A stretch of DNA of 40,741 bases from positions 1-40,741 of the forward strand of contig JACNJL010000027.1 in NCBI GenBank assembly GCA_014382585.1, in the 5' to 3' direction. The notes below the pieces were generated by a model that had not been told where the DNA came from, did no database searches, and worked only from the letters and a program-made list of their open reading frames with translations. Made by a program: the position numbers and the translations under genes. This document shows positions 16,367 through 24,957 of the stretch, in pieces. The stretch comes from Limisphaerales bacterium (GTDB lineage: Bacteria; Verrucomicrobiota; Verrucomicrobiia; Limisphaerales; UBA1100). Within the stretch, counting starts at the first letter, position 1; each line of letters starts with the position of its first letter.

Positions 16367-17622
16367 TGCGACGAGTGTTACAAGTTGCCTTGCCGGTTTT
16401 CGTGCTCGGAATCGGCCTATATGGTTCTTGGTGGTTGACGACTCATCGCAAGACGGTTACTGCGAAGTCATCGGAACGGTTTAAGCCGAGAGTGGAATCG
16501 CTGTCCGTGAAGCGGGTGACATTCCGGCCGGAAATCCATTCGCAAGGCACGGCGATGCCGCGCCGCGAAATCGGACTGTCACCGGTAGTAAGCGGTCGGG
16601 TGGTTTGGGTTTCGCCGCAACTGGTGGTGGGAGGTTTATTTGATCAGGGCACCGAATTGGTGCGGATTGATCGTGGTGATTACGAATTAGCGTTACGCCA
16701 AGCGACTGCGGATATTCAAACGGCGCAGGCAGGGATGACGAACGCTCTGGCAAAAGTGGCCAGTGGTGTGGCACAGGTCGCCCAAGCGCAGGCTTTGATT
16801 ACCCGTGAAGAAGCTGAGGCTGCCGCCGCGCGTGCGGAATGGAAATTGCTGGGCCGCAAAGGTGAGCCGGCGGCACTATTGGTGCGTGAGCCGCAGTTGC
16901 GCGAAGCTCGAGCGACAAAAGCCTCGGCGGAAGCATTGACGGGAGCTTCACGCGCGCAATTCGAATCAGGGAAGGCGGTATTGGCAGCAGCGGAGGCAGT
17001 GCGGGATCAAGCGCTGGTCAACCTCAAACGATGTCAATTGTTTGCGCCATTTAAAGGGCGTGTTCAATCTCAATCCATCGGCTTGGGCCAACTCGTTTCG
17101 CGGGGCAGTGTGCTGGCGAAAATCCAGCCGGTGGCTGTAGCTGAAGTACGTTTGCCATTGCCGATTGGGGAATTCAAATATTTGGATTTGAACGAGGCGA
17201 TGCGGGGCGGGATCGTGGATGGGCCGGAGGTGGAACTTAGCTCGGGCGGGGAAATCTGGGGCGGGAAAATTGTGCGTGCGGAAGGTGAAGTGGACACCCG
17301 CACTCGAATGATAACGGTTGTGGCAAGCGTGCCCGGTCCGTATGCGTCGGGGAAGCCGCCATTGAGTTTCGGAAGGTTTGTGAGGGCGCGGATTGATGGG
17401 CGCGCAATGGAGGGCGTGGTGGTGCTGCCACGGGCAGCGTTACGTGAAGGCTCAGGTGTTTATGTGTTGCGCAACGGCAAATTATTTTCTCAGCCGGTCA
17501 CTCTTGCGTGGAGTGATCGTGCTCGGGTGGTGATTGATTCCGGCCTCAAGGAGGGGGAGCGGGTTTGTCTTTCGCCGTTGGATTCGTTTGTGGAGGGCAT
17601 GGAGGTGCGGTCGGATGAATAA
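16363..17622 (+). CDS. RND efflux membrane-fusion protein (periplasmic adaptor)
   Basis: This HlyD/AcrA-family adaptor bridges the RND pump and the outer-membrane channel. It has one N-terminal membrane anchor (about 7-25) and no lipobox. A first half-lipoyl segment (SPVVSGRVVWVSPQLVVGGLFDQG), an alpha-hairpin at about 110-225 rich in Ala, Gln and Glu, and the second half-lipoyl segment (LFAPFKGRVQSQSIGLGQLVSRG) follow in order, then a beta-barrel and a membrane-proximal domain (GVYVLRNGKL). It has 419 residues. The start overlaps the upstream gene by 4 bases and the stop overlaps the pump gene by 8. Confidence 0.92.
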   Translation: MMRRVLQVALPVFVLGIGLYGSWWLTTHRKTVTAKSSERFKPRVESLSVKRVTFRPEIHSQGTAMPRREIGLSPVVSGRVVWVSPQLVVGGLFDQGTELVRIDRGDYELALRQATADIQTAQAGMTNALAKVASGVAQVAQAQALITREEAEAAAARAEWKLLGRKGEPAALLVREPQLREARATKASAEALTGASRAQFESGKAVLAAAEAVRDQALVNLKRCQLFAPFKGRVQSQSIGLGQLVSRGSVLAKIQPVAVAEVRLPLPIGEFKYLDLNEAMRGGIVDGPEVELSSGGEIWGGKIVRAEGEVDTRTRMITVVASVPGPYASGKPPLSFGRFVRARIDGRAMEGVVVLPRAALREGSGVYVLRNGKLFSQPVTLAWSDRARVVIDSGLKEGERVCLSPLDSFVEGMEVRSDE

Positions 17623-20600
17623 TATTATTGAATGGTTTGCGCGCAATCGAGTGGCGGCAAATTTGCTCGCGGCGTTTTTTATAATAGCCGGGTTGCTGGC
17701 GATCCCAAAGATTAAACAGGAAGTGTTTCCGGAGTTTGATTCAAATTGGGTTTTAATCGAGGTGCCCTATCCCGGCGCGGCCCCGGAGGAAACCGAGGAG
17801 GGTATCTGTGCGCGCGTGGAACAGGCGGTGCAGGGATTGGAGGGCGTAAAGCAAATGGTATCTACCGCGGCCGAGGGGGCAGGGGTGGTAGCGATCGAAT
17901 TACTGCCGCGCGCGGATGGCCAAAAGTTTCTGGATGAAGCGAAGGCCAAAGTGAATGCGATCGACACGTTTCCCAAAGAAGCAGAAAAGCCTGTCATCAG
18001 TGAAATTATCATCCGCAAACAGGTGATTAATATTGCTGTGAGTGGGGACGTTGGGGAAAAGGCGCTCAAACGTGCGAGCGAACGTGTGCGTGATGAATTG
18101 CTTGCTCAATCGGGGATTACTCAGGTGGAGCTGGTTAACGTGCGTCCATACGAAATTTCCATTGAGTTACGCGAAGATGAATTGCGACGGTTTAATCTGA
18201 CCTTCGATGAAGTGGCGGCCGCGGTGCGTTCCAGTTCGCTCAATCTCCCGGCGGGTACGTTGAAGACCTCCGGTGGTGATATTCTGTTGCGAGCAAACGC
18301 TCAGGCTTACGAACAGATCGATTTTGAATCAGTGCCGCTCCGGACACATCCCGATGGGAGCCGCCTTACACTCGGCCAAGTGGCACGGGTGAAAGACGGT
18401 TTTGCAGAGGTCGATTCGCACGCACGTTTTGACGGGAAACCTTCGGCCTTGGTGCGTGTGTTTCGGGTGGGCGACCAAAGTGCGCTGGATATTTCACGAT
18501 TCGTTAAGCAATACGTCGCCACCGCACAGCCTCATATGCCCGCAGGCATTTTTTTGGAAACGTGGCAGGACGATTCATCTTATCTGCGAAGTCGACTGGA
18601 CCTTCTTTTGCGCAACGGACGGGCGGGACTGGTGTTAGTGTTTTTTATTTTGGCACTATTTCTCCGGTTTCGATTGGCAATGTGGGTGACCTTCGGGATC
18701 CCTGTTTCATTCCTCGGCACATTGTGGTTAATGCCGGCGATGGATGCATCGATCAGTTTAATCACGCTGTTTGCCTTTATTGTGGTGCTCGGTATTGTGG
18801 TGGATGACGCCATTGTGTTGGGCGAAAACATTTACACTCATCAGGAAAAATACGGACCGGGAATCAAAAGCACCATCAGCGGAGCGCTCGAGGTGGGGCG
18901 ACCTGTAATCTTTGGAGTGCTCACCACAGTGGCAGCGTTTTACCCACTGCTTGCAATCGAGGGAAATACCGGAAAAATCTTGAGATATATTCCAATGATT
19001 GTGATGCCGACACTGTTGTTTTCATTGGTGGAATGTTTATTTATTTTGCCGGCTCACTTGCGGAATTTGCCCGATATAAAAAAAGAAAAAAAACCGGGTC
19101 CATGGGCAAGATTTCAATCCGCATTCGCCGGAGGTGTTGAGCGGTTCATATTGAAGGTGTACCAGCCCTTCCTGGAGACGTGTTTGCGCTGGCGATATCT
19201 CACTCTTTCAGTTGGGGTAAGCGCGCTATGCCTCACCCTTGCGGGTTATGCCGGCGGCCATTTCAAGTTCATTTTTTTTCCACCGGTAGAGGGTGATAAC
19301 GTTGCCGCGTGGGTTAGTTTTGCCCGCGGAACGCCGGTGGAAGCCACCGAAAAGGCGGTGCAACAATTGGAAAATGCCGCGAAACAGTTGCAGCTAGAAA
19401 TAACGGCCAGCGGCAATGATGACACCAATGCCATACTTCATTCGCTATCGAGTATCGGGCAGCAACCTTTCCGAATGGAAGCGGAAATGGCGGGGGGTAA
19501 TTATGAGGCAAGTCATTTTGGCAGTCACAAAGGGGAGGTTCATTTGGAAGTGTCGCCTTCAGAAGAGCGCGGCATAACAAGTCAGGCGATGGCCGATCGC
19601 TGGCGGGAATTGGCTGGTGATTTTTCCGGGGCCACGGAAGTGGGTTTCAGTGCCAGTATTTTTTCTGCGGGAAAACCAATCAACATCAGATTGAGTGGCC
19701 CGGACCTCCCGGCGCTGAAGGCCGCTACGGAACAGTTGAAAGCCCGGCTCAGAAATTACCCCGGCGTGCAGGATGTCACGGATACGTTTCGAAGGGGTAA
19801 ACGCGAATTAAAAATCAAGCTGAAACCCGAGGCTGAGCTGCTTGGGTTGCGTCAAGCCGATCTTGCGCATCAAGTTCGGCAGGCGTTTTACGGTGAGGAA
19901 GCCCAACGCGTGCAGCGCAATCGGGATGACGTGAAAGTGATGGTTCGGTATCCGCCCGATCGACGCCGATCGGTGCACGACCTCAGCGATTTACGTGTCC
20001 ATACGCGGAGTGGATTTGAGGTCCCATTTTCAGAAGTGGGCGAGACTCAAGAAGACCGTGGGTATGCAAGTATTCGGCGAGTGGATGGCCGGCGCTCGGT
20101 AAATATTACTGCCGATGTGGATATCACCCAAATAGAGCCTAACAAACTGATCACCAGTTTGGAGGCAAATGATTTGCCAAAATTGGCCGCGGAATTCCCA
20201 GGCCTTCAACATAGTTTCCAAGGCGCGCGTCAGGAGCAAGAGCTCACACTTAACAGTATGTTCCGGTCATTTCTGGTTGCGATGGTGATGATTTACGCGC
20301 TACTGGCAATTCCGTTTGGGTCTTACATTCAGCCCTTTATCGTGATGATGGCAATCCCGTTTGGCCTAATTGGCGCGGTGTTGGGGCATTTGATTATGGG
20401 GATGGAGCTGACGGTGCTTTCGATGTTCGGCGTGGTGGCACTTACCGGTGTGGTGGTGAACGACAGTCTCGTGATGGTGGATTTTGTGAATCGCAATCGT
20501 CCGAAATACAAAGAAATCATCGACGCGGTTCGCGTGAGTGGTGTGGCGCGTTTTCGAGCAATTATGCTTACTTCACTTACCACCTTCGCAGGGCTGACGC

Positions 20601-20794
20601 CGCTGGTGTTTTTTGAGGAAAGTGTGCAGGCTCAGTTTCTCGTTCCGATGGCCGTGTCGATTGGCTTTGGTGTGATGTTTGCCACCCTGGTCACGTTGGT
20701 GCTCGTGCCTTCGTTTTACATGATCCTGGAAGACCTCCGCGCCAGTTGGCAGTGGCTTTACGGGACGCCCGCTGTCGAGCCCGAAAAAGGGTGA
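17615..20794 (+). CDS. RND-family efflux pump, inner-membrane permease
   Basis: This 1059-residue proton-driven transporter belongs to the HAE-1/AcrB superfamily. The N-terminus MNNIIEWFARNRVAANLLA begins at the first membrane helix; an upstream in-frame start at 17534 would add 27 residues overlapping the adaptor gene and is not needed. The proton-relay pair D397-D398 in GIVVDDAIVLGEN corresponds to D407-D408 of AcrB. The opposite relay helix has GVVVNDSLVMVDF, without the Lys found in AcrB at that helix. Two large periplasmic loops and twelve predicted helices are present. The substrate class is not clear; it belongs to the broader acriflavine-type group, not a recognisable heavy-metal pump. 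Confidence 0.93.
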   Translation: MNNIIEWFARNRVAANLLAAFFIIAGLLAIPKIKQEVFPEFDSNWVLIEVPYPGAAPEETEEGICARVEQAVQGLEGVKQMVSTAAEGAGVVAIELLPRADGQKFLDEAKAKVNAIDTFPKEAEKPVISEIIIRKQVINIAVSGDVGEKALKRASERVRDELLAQSGITQVELVNVRPYEISIELREDELRRFNLTFDEVAAAVRSSSLNLPAGTLKTSGGDILLRANAQAYEQIDFESVPLRTHPDGSRLTLGQVARVKDGFAEVDSHARFDGKPSALVRVFRVGDQSALDISRFVKQYVATAQPHMPAGIFLETWQDDSSYLRSRLDLLLRNGRAGLVLVFFILALFLRFRLAMWVTFGIPVSFLGTLWLMPAMDASISLITLFAFIVVLGIVVDDAIVLGENIYTHQEKYGPGIKSTISGALEVGRPVIFGVLTTVAAFYPLLAIEGNTGKILRYIPMIVMPTLLFSLVECLFILPAHLRNLPDIKKEKKPGPWARFQSAFAGGVERFILKVYQPFLETCLRWRYLTLSVGVSALCLTLAGYAGGHFKFIFFPPVEGDNVAAWVSFARGTPVEATEKAVQQLENAAKQLQLEITASGNDDTNAILHSLSSIGQQPFRMEAEMAGGNYEASHFGSHKGEVHLEVSPSEERGITSQAMADRWRELAGDFSGATEVGFSASIFSAGKPINIRLSGPDLPALKAATEQLKARLRNYPGVQDVTDTFRRGKRELKIKLKPEAELLGLRQADLAHQVRQAFYGEEAQRVQRNRDDVKVMVRYPPDRRRSVHDLSDLRVHTRSGFEVPFSEVGETQEDRGYASIRRVDGRRSVNITADVDITQIEPNKLITSLEANDLPKLAAEFPGLQHSFQGARQEQELTLNSMFRSFLVAMVMIYALLAIPFGSYIQPFIVMMAIPFGLIGAVLGHLIMGMELTVLSMFGVVALTGVVVNDSLVMVDFVNRNRPKYKEIIDAVRVSGVARFRAIMLTSLTTFAGLTPLVFFEESVQAQFLVPMAVSIGFGVMFATLVTLVLVPSFYMILEDLRASWQWLYGTPAVEPEKG

Positions 20795-20848
20795 GCGGTT
20801 TTGCTTCCCCACGCGACATTTGCGCGTTAACGTCTCCGCCCGTCGCGC

Positions 20849-22489
20849 ATGGCACGTAAAGCATCATTGTTGGTCATTTTCATGACCGTTTTCATCGACC
20901 TGATTGGTTTCGGGATCGTGCTGCCGGTGCTACCCCTTTACGCCAAGACTTACGGCGCGGCTGGCATCATCGCTGGCTTCATTGTGGCCTCGTATTCGCT
21001 GATGCAATTCCTTTTTGCTCCGTGGTGGGGGAGGCTGTCCGACCGCATCGGCCGGCGCCCTGTGTTGCTGATTAGCACAGCAGGCGCGTGTATTTCATAT
21101 GTGTTGTTTGCGCTGGCGTGTTATTATGAATCGTTATGGGGCTTGCTCGCCTCGCGAATGGCGGCGGGGGTGTGCGGCGCAAACCTCTCAGTGGCCAGCG
21201 CCTACATCGCGGATATATCACCGCCCGAAGATCGCTCCAAACGCATGGGGCTCATTGGCATGGCGTTTGGCTTGGGCTTCATCGTGGGGCCGGCGTTGGG
21301 CGCGTTAAGCGCAGAATGGTTTGGCGTTACCGGCCCCGGCTGGACGGCGGCGACCATCTGCGGGTTGAATCTCATTCTCGCATATTTTGTATTGGGCGAA
21401 AGTCGGCAGCCCAATAGTGACCCCGCGCCGCCTCCGCCACGCTTGCAACAAGTCACCAACGTGCTTAAGCGCAAACAATTTGGCTGCCTCATCGGCGTGT
21501 TTTTTATGGCCACATTTTGTTTTACCTGTTTTGAATCCACTTTTGTGGTCACGTTTACCGGCACAAAAGAATCTTCAGGGACGTTTAAGTATGAGCACCA
21601 AGTGCACGCGAAATATGATAAAAACCAAATCACGGAAATTCGTAAATGGCATGTGGAGCAGGGAGGGGAAGTGCGCAAGGGCGCGCCCTTGTACACTTTA
21701 GTTACCGTCGAGGGAACCAATGTGGTCGCCGCACCTAAAAGTGGGCGGGTCAGTTATGAAGAAATGCATTTTGTGCCGTCCAATGGAAAGATCGCCTCCA
21801 TTGATTACACGCGGACCATTGCTTATTATATGCTCGTTTTCTGCGGTTTGCTCGGGGCTGTTATTCAGGGGAAATTGATTGGGCCACTAGTTAGCTGGTT
21901 GGGCGAAAAGTGGTTGATTGTTGTTGGGCTTGCGCTATTGGGTGTGAGCTTGGCATGGTTGCCTCTGGCGCAGGCGCCGCATCTTTATATGTTACTCGGC
22001 GCGCTGGCGTTGTTCTCCGTTAGCTCAAGCGTATACCGAGCGCCAACGTATGGTTTGATTTCCCTGAACGCCGGCCCTAATGAACAAGGCGAAATCATGG
22101 GTGTTACTCAAAGCATCGGGAGCCTCGCACGCATTATTGGCCCCTTGTTTGCGTTAGGTTTGTTAGATGTGTCGACCCGTTTGCCCTATTTTATTTGTGC
22201 AGCCGTCGCGGTGATCGCTGCGGTAGTCGCAGCTTTTTTGCTGAAACCCGCGGACAAAGCCGCAATGGTTGCCGCGGCTGAGCTTCGTGAAAAAGAGGTA
22301 GAGGAAAAGACGCCGAATAAGCGAATCAATCTGCGTGACAAGTCGGCTAAAGATTCAGAAACAGAGAGGGGCCCCGTGAAAACTGAAACGCCCAAGCGTA
22401 TTGATTTGCGGGGCAAACCAGCCAAAGAGGGCAACGCAACATCTGACGATCAGCAGAAAGATCAATCAGACGACAAGGCAGGGGAATGA
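20849..22489 (+). CDS. TetA-like MFS transporter with inserted lipoyl-like domain
   Basis: The first 230 and last 150 core residues are a drug:H+ antiporter of the TetA type: MTVFIDLIGFGIVLPVLPLY, motif A GRLSDRIGRRPVLL (61-74), and YIADISPPEDRSKRMGLIG. Between predicted helices 7 and 8, at about residues 245-320 (nt 21581-21808), is an extra domain with KWHVEQGGEVRKGAPLY and VVAAPKSGRV. This is the pattern of a biotinyl/lipoyl barrel-sandwich hybrid, but the lysine position is Glu288. By MFS topology the insert is on the periplasmic side. The cytoplasmic tail has two KRI(N/D)LR(D/G)K-type repeats. It is 546 residues, longer than the usual 400, and lies 54 bases after the RND gene; the next gene overlaps by 4 bases. 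Confidence 0.88.
   Translation: MARKASLLVIFMTVFIDLIGFGIVLPVLPLYAKTYGAAGIIAGFIVASYSLMQFLFAPWWGRLSDRIGRRPVLLISTAGACISYVLFALACYYESLWGLLASRMAAGVCGANLSVASAYIADISPPEDRSKRMGLIGMAFGLGFIVGPALGALSAEWFGVTGPGWTAATICGLNLILAYFVLGESRQPNSDPAPPPPRLQQVTNVLKRKQFGCLIGVFFMATFCFTCFESTFVVTFTGTKESSGTFKYEHQVHAKYDKNQITEIRKWHVEQGGEVRKGAPLYTLVTVEGTNVVAAPKSGRVSYEEMHFVPSNGKIASIDYTRTIAYYMLVFCGLLGAVIQGKLIGPLVSWLGEKWLIVVGLALLGVSLAWLPLAQAPHLYMLLGALALFSVSSSVYRAPTYGLISLNAGPNEQGEIMGVTQSIGSLARIIGPLFALGLLDVSTRLPYFICAAVAVIAAVVAAFLLKPADKAAMVAAAELREKEVEEKTPNKRINLRDKSAKDSETERGPVKTETPKRIDLRGKPAKEGNATSDDQQKDQSDDKAGE
22319..22426 (+). repeat. two-copy repeat in the MFS cytoplasmic tail
   Basis: The blocks KRINLRDKSAK (22319-22351) and KRIDLRGKPAK (22394-22426) are 25 codons apart and match at eight of eleven residues. 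They lie in a charged, probably disordered tail after the last membrane helix. A function such as protein binding is only a guess. Confidence 0.5.
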
Positions 22490-23139
22490 TCCGGAATGTG
22501 TTATTCGATTGGTCCGGCACTTTGGTGAACGACTTGCCGGCTGTATGGCGCGCTACGAATTACACCTTCACGCAATCCGGGCATCCGGAAATGAGCCTGG
22601 AAGAATTTCGCGCGGAATTCAGTTTGCCTTTCGATCAGTTTTACGAACGCGTCACCCCCGGCGTGCCTTTGGAGCAGTTGGAGCAATGGTATAAACACAG
22701 CTTCATCGACGAACAGAAAACCGTCGAACCCCTTCCACACGCACAGGGGTTTTTCGATTTTTGTAAAGCCAATGGACTGCGGACTTTTTTGTTGAGCACG
22801 ATTCACCCTGACCATTTTCGCGAGCAATCCGCACGCATCCCGTTTGACTTTGATCACACTTACGTACGCGTAATGGATAAGCGCGCACGCATCACCGAAA
22901 TTTTAACCGAACAAAATTTGCGGGTTGACGAAACTCTGTTCATCGGCGATATGCAGCATGATGTGGATGCGGCGCACGCTGGCGGCATTCATTCCTGTGC
23001 GGTCCTCACCGGTTACAACACTCGCGAGCAGTTAGAGCAATCGGAGCCGGAACTAATCGTAAATCATCTCGGGGAACTTAAGGAATTGTTCGAGCAATCC
23101 GGATTAGAATGGCCCTCGCGCGTGGCAACCTATGAGTGA
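22486..23139 (+). CDS. HAD-superfamily hydrolase with DWSGT motif
   Basis: The fold is that of a subfamily I HAD phosphatase like Gph or beta-phosphoglucomutase. Motif I is LFDWSGTLV, with nucleophile D8 but Ser10 where most phosphatases have the second Asp (DxDGT). Motif II is around S104 (FLLSTIHPDHF), K132 follows in DKRARITEIL, and motif IV is GDMQHDVDAA with D155 and D159. The cap sits between residues 15 and 80. Most of the machinery is intact, so it is probably an active enzyme, but the substrate is not predictable. It overlaps the MFS gene by 4 bases and folB by 8, and is 217 residues. Confidence 0.85.
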   Translation: MIRNVLFDWSGTLVNDLPAVWRATNYTFTQSGHPEMSLEEFRAEFSLPFDQFYERVTPGVPLEQLEQWYKHSFIDEQKTVEPLPHAQGFFDFCKANGLRTFLLSTIHPDHFREQSARIPFDFDHTYVRVMDKRARITEILTEQNLRVDETLFIGDMQHDVDAAHAGGIHSCAVLTGYNTREQLEQSEPELIVNHLGELKELFEQSGLEWPSRVATYE

Positions 23140-23482
23140 TGTCATCACCATAGCCGATCTTGAAGTGCGCGCGCGCGTGGGCGTGCCGGATGAGGAACGT
23201 GCCGTGCCACAACGTTTATTGCTCACAGTGGAAATGGACCGATGCTTTGCCAAGGCCGCTGTAGGTGACGATATTGAGGCCACCATCGACTACCACGCCG
23301 TAGCAATGGCCCTCACTGATTTGGCCGAGAACGGTGAGTGGCGGTTAATTGAAAAATTGGCGGACGAAGCAGCAGCACTGGTGCTCGCGAAATTCCAGCC
23401 CGACTATGTGCGCGTGGAGGTGAAGAAATTTATTTTGCCTGAGACGCGCCACGTATCAGTCCGCATTGAACGGCGGCGTTAA
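23132..23482 (+). CDS. folB: dihydroneopterin aldolase
   Basis: FolB cleaves dihydroneopterin to 6-hydroxymethyl-dihydropterin in folate synthesis. The 116-residue length is typical, with the catalytic Glu at E22 in GVPDEER and the Lys at K98 or K99 (VEVKKF), the same positions as in the E. coli enzyme. TIDYHAVA and LIEKLADEAA are also family landmarks. The later part is KKFILPETRHVSV, in place of the common KPxA-type loop. It begins inside the HAD gene by an 8-base overlap and its stop shares the palindrome TTAA with the converging subtilase. folP, folK and folE are not in the window. Confidence 0.92.
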   Translation: MSDVITIADLEVRARVGVPDEERAVPQRLLLTVEMDRCFAKAAVGDDIEATIDYHAVAMALTDLAENGEWRLIEKLADEAAALVLAKFQPDYVRVEVKKFILPETRHVSVRIERRR

Positions 23483-24867
23483 TTTTTCTCTTCCGCTTTC
23501 GGCTTGGGCGGGATGAAGGGGCGGTTTTCAATAATTAATTCCCGAATTTCACGGGGCTTTTTTTTGTGATGCGATGCCAGCCCGGCGGCCAATCCACTTA
23601 CGTATGCAGCGGATCCTGAAGTTCCGGTGATCGCGTAGGTGCGTTTGCCAAAACGAACCGGATGCGTGCCGCGCGCAGCGACATCAATGAAGTTTCCGCG
23701 ATTGGCATAGGCCGTTAAATCGCCGTTGGGGCGCGTGGCGGTGACGGCCATCACTTGCGGGTGAGCGGCCGGAAAGTGCGGCGTAGTGACGGGTTCATTG
23801 CCGGCGGCCCCGACAAAGAGCACCCCATTTTTATGATGGGTGGCGATGATGCGCTGGAGGAGCGGGCTGGCTTGATATCCCCCAAGACTGAGATTGATAA
23901 TTGTAGCCCCGTTGTTCACCGCCTCGGTAATGCCGTTGGCGATATTGAACGAGTTGGCAGTGTCGCCGGGGCCAAACACATCCACCGGAAGAACCCGGAC
24001 AGGACTATTTTGCACTCCCAAATCTTTATTGGCTAAGCCGCGTAAAATAATCCCGGCCATTGAGGTGCCGTGAGTGGGGGTATGTTCTGGAGGAGTAAAG
24101 GGGCCAGCCATCGACAGCGGTGATAACAGGAACCCGGGTTGATCAAGTTGAGCCGGTTGCACGGCGGTATCAATCAACCCGATAATTAGCTGCCCCATAG
24201 TGTCGACTTCTTCTGGCCGCACCGAAACGGGTAAAACCCCCGCACCGCCTGCAACTAGAACAGGCGTGGCTGGGCGTGGATACAAATGGACGTCATCAAT
24301 GATTTCCGTAACCCCAAGCTCGGCCATTGCTTGGCGGGCGGCGGCCATTGCGCGAGGGTCGGTGAATTTCAATTGCGCCACATTGGCGATTTTGATGAAG
24401 GCGATCAGGTCGGCATTGAATCGCCTGGACAATGCAGCGGCGTCCTGCCCGGGCCGGAAGATGATGGCGAGTTGGTTGGGTGCGATTTTGGGTTTGGATA
24501 CAGGTTCGGCCATTGGCTCGGTTTCAATGTTTGCTTTGTCCAGGTGAACCTCAAGTTTTCCGGGCTCACCGGGTCGGGCAATGAGCGTAAACCGTAGGTC
24601 ACCCAAAAGCAGGCGGAGTGCTTCGCCCAAAGGTTTGGGTTTGAATTTTATGGAAACCGGGCGATTAAGCCCGGGTTGCATTCGCACTTGCCAGCCGGTT
24701 TCACGCTGGATGCCGCCGAGTACTTCCACTAGCGTGGTGTTTTTCACATTCAAGCCGAGGTGCTTGCGGAATGAATTCCAAGTGATCTCTTTCTCCGTTG
24801 CCAAACCCTCTCCAAGCAGGCAAAGGAAGACTGCAAAACAAAGTATGACACGGTTTTTATTGATCAT
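23479..24867 (-). CDS. secreted S8 subtilisin-like serine peptidase with STN-like N-terminal domain
   Basis: The start at 24867 opens onto a signal peptide (NKNRVILCFAVFLCLLGEGLA); the frame continues upstream by 14 residues that would spoil it. The mature protein has an STN/secretin-type domain at about 35-110 (TTLVEVLGGIQRETGW, VSIKF, LGEALRLLLGDLRFTL), then a propeptide-like region at about 130-195 and the peptidase domain. The triad is D233 in GLIDTAV, H266 in HGTSMAG and S417 in GTSGSAAYVSG; N357 in GAAGNE forms the oxyanion hole. The usual AP after GTSxA is replaced by SAA. Total 462 residues. The pairing with an STN domain is unusual and its targets are unknown. Confidence 0.88.
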   Translation of the reverse strand: MINKNRVILCFAVFLCLLGEGLATEKEITWNSFRKHLGLNVKNTTLVEVLGGIQRETGWQVRMQPGLNRPVSIKFKPKPLGEALRLLLGDLRFTLIARPGEPGKLEVHLDKANIETEPMAEPVSKPKIAPNQLAIIFRPGQDAAALSRRFNADLIAFIKIANVAQLKFTDPRAMAAARQAMAELGVTEIIDDVHLYPRPATPVLVAGGAGVLPVSVRPEEVDTMGQLIIGLIDTAVQPAQLDQPGFLLSPLSMAGPFTPPEHTPTHGTSMAGIILRGLANKDLGVQNSPVRVLPVDVFGPGDTANSFNIANGITEAVNNGATIINLSLGGYQASPLLQRIIATHHKNGVLFVGAAGNEPVTTPHFPAAHPQVMAVTATRPNGDLTAYANRGNFIDVAARGTHPVRFGKRTYAITGTSGSAAYVSGLAAGLASHHKKKPREIRELIIENRPFIPPKPKAEEKN

Positions 24868-24957
24868 TTTCAGGCCCGCAGAATATGCGAATTTCGATTG
24901 TATTTTCAATGTTTTTGGCTTGCGGGTTTTGGGAATTACCTGTTAATAACCCCCCAT

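Noticed and set aside
21587-21805. Lipoylation or biotinylation of the MFS insert
   Set aside because: The hairpin position that carries the modified lysine in carrier domains is Glu288 here, so I read the domain as a structural barrel-sandwich hybrid.
24868-24957. Promoter elements in the gap between the subtilase and the FAA hydrolase
   Set aside because: TTGCGG and TTAATA can be paired with a 17-base spacer, but the -10 match is poor and the region is AT-rich, so I do not list it.
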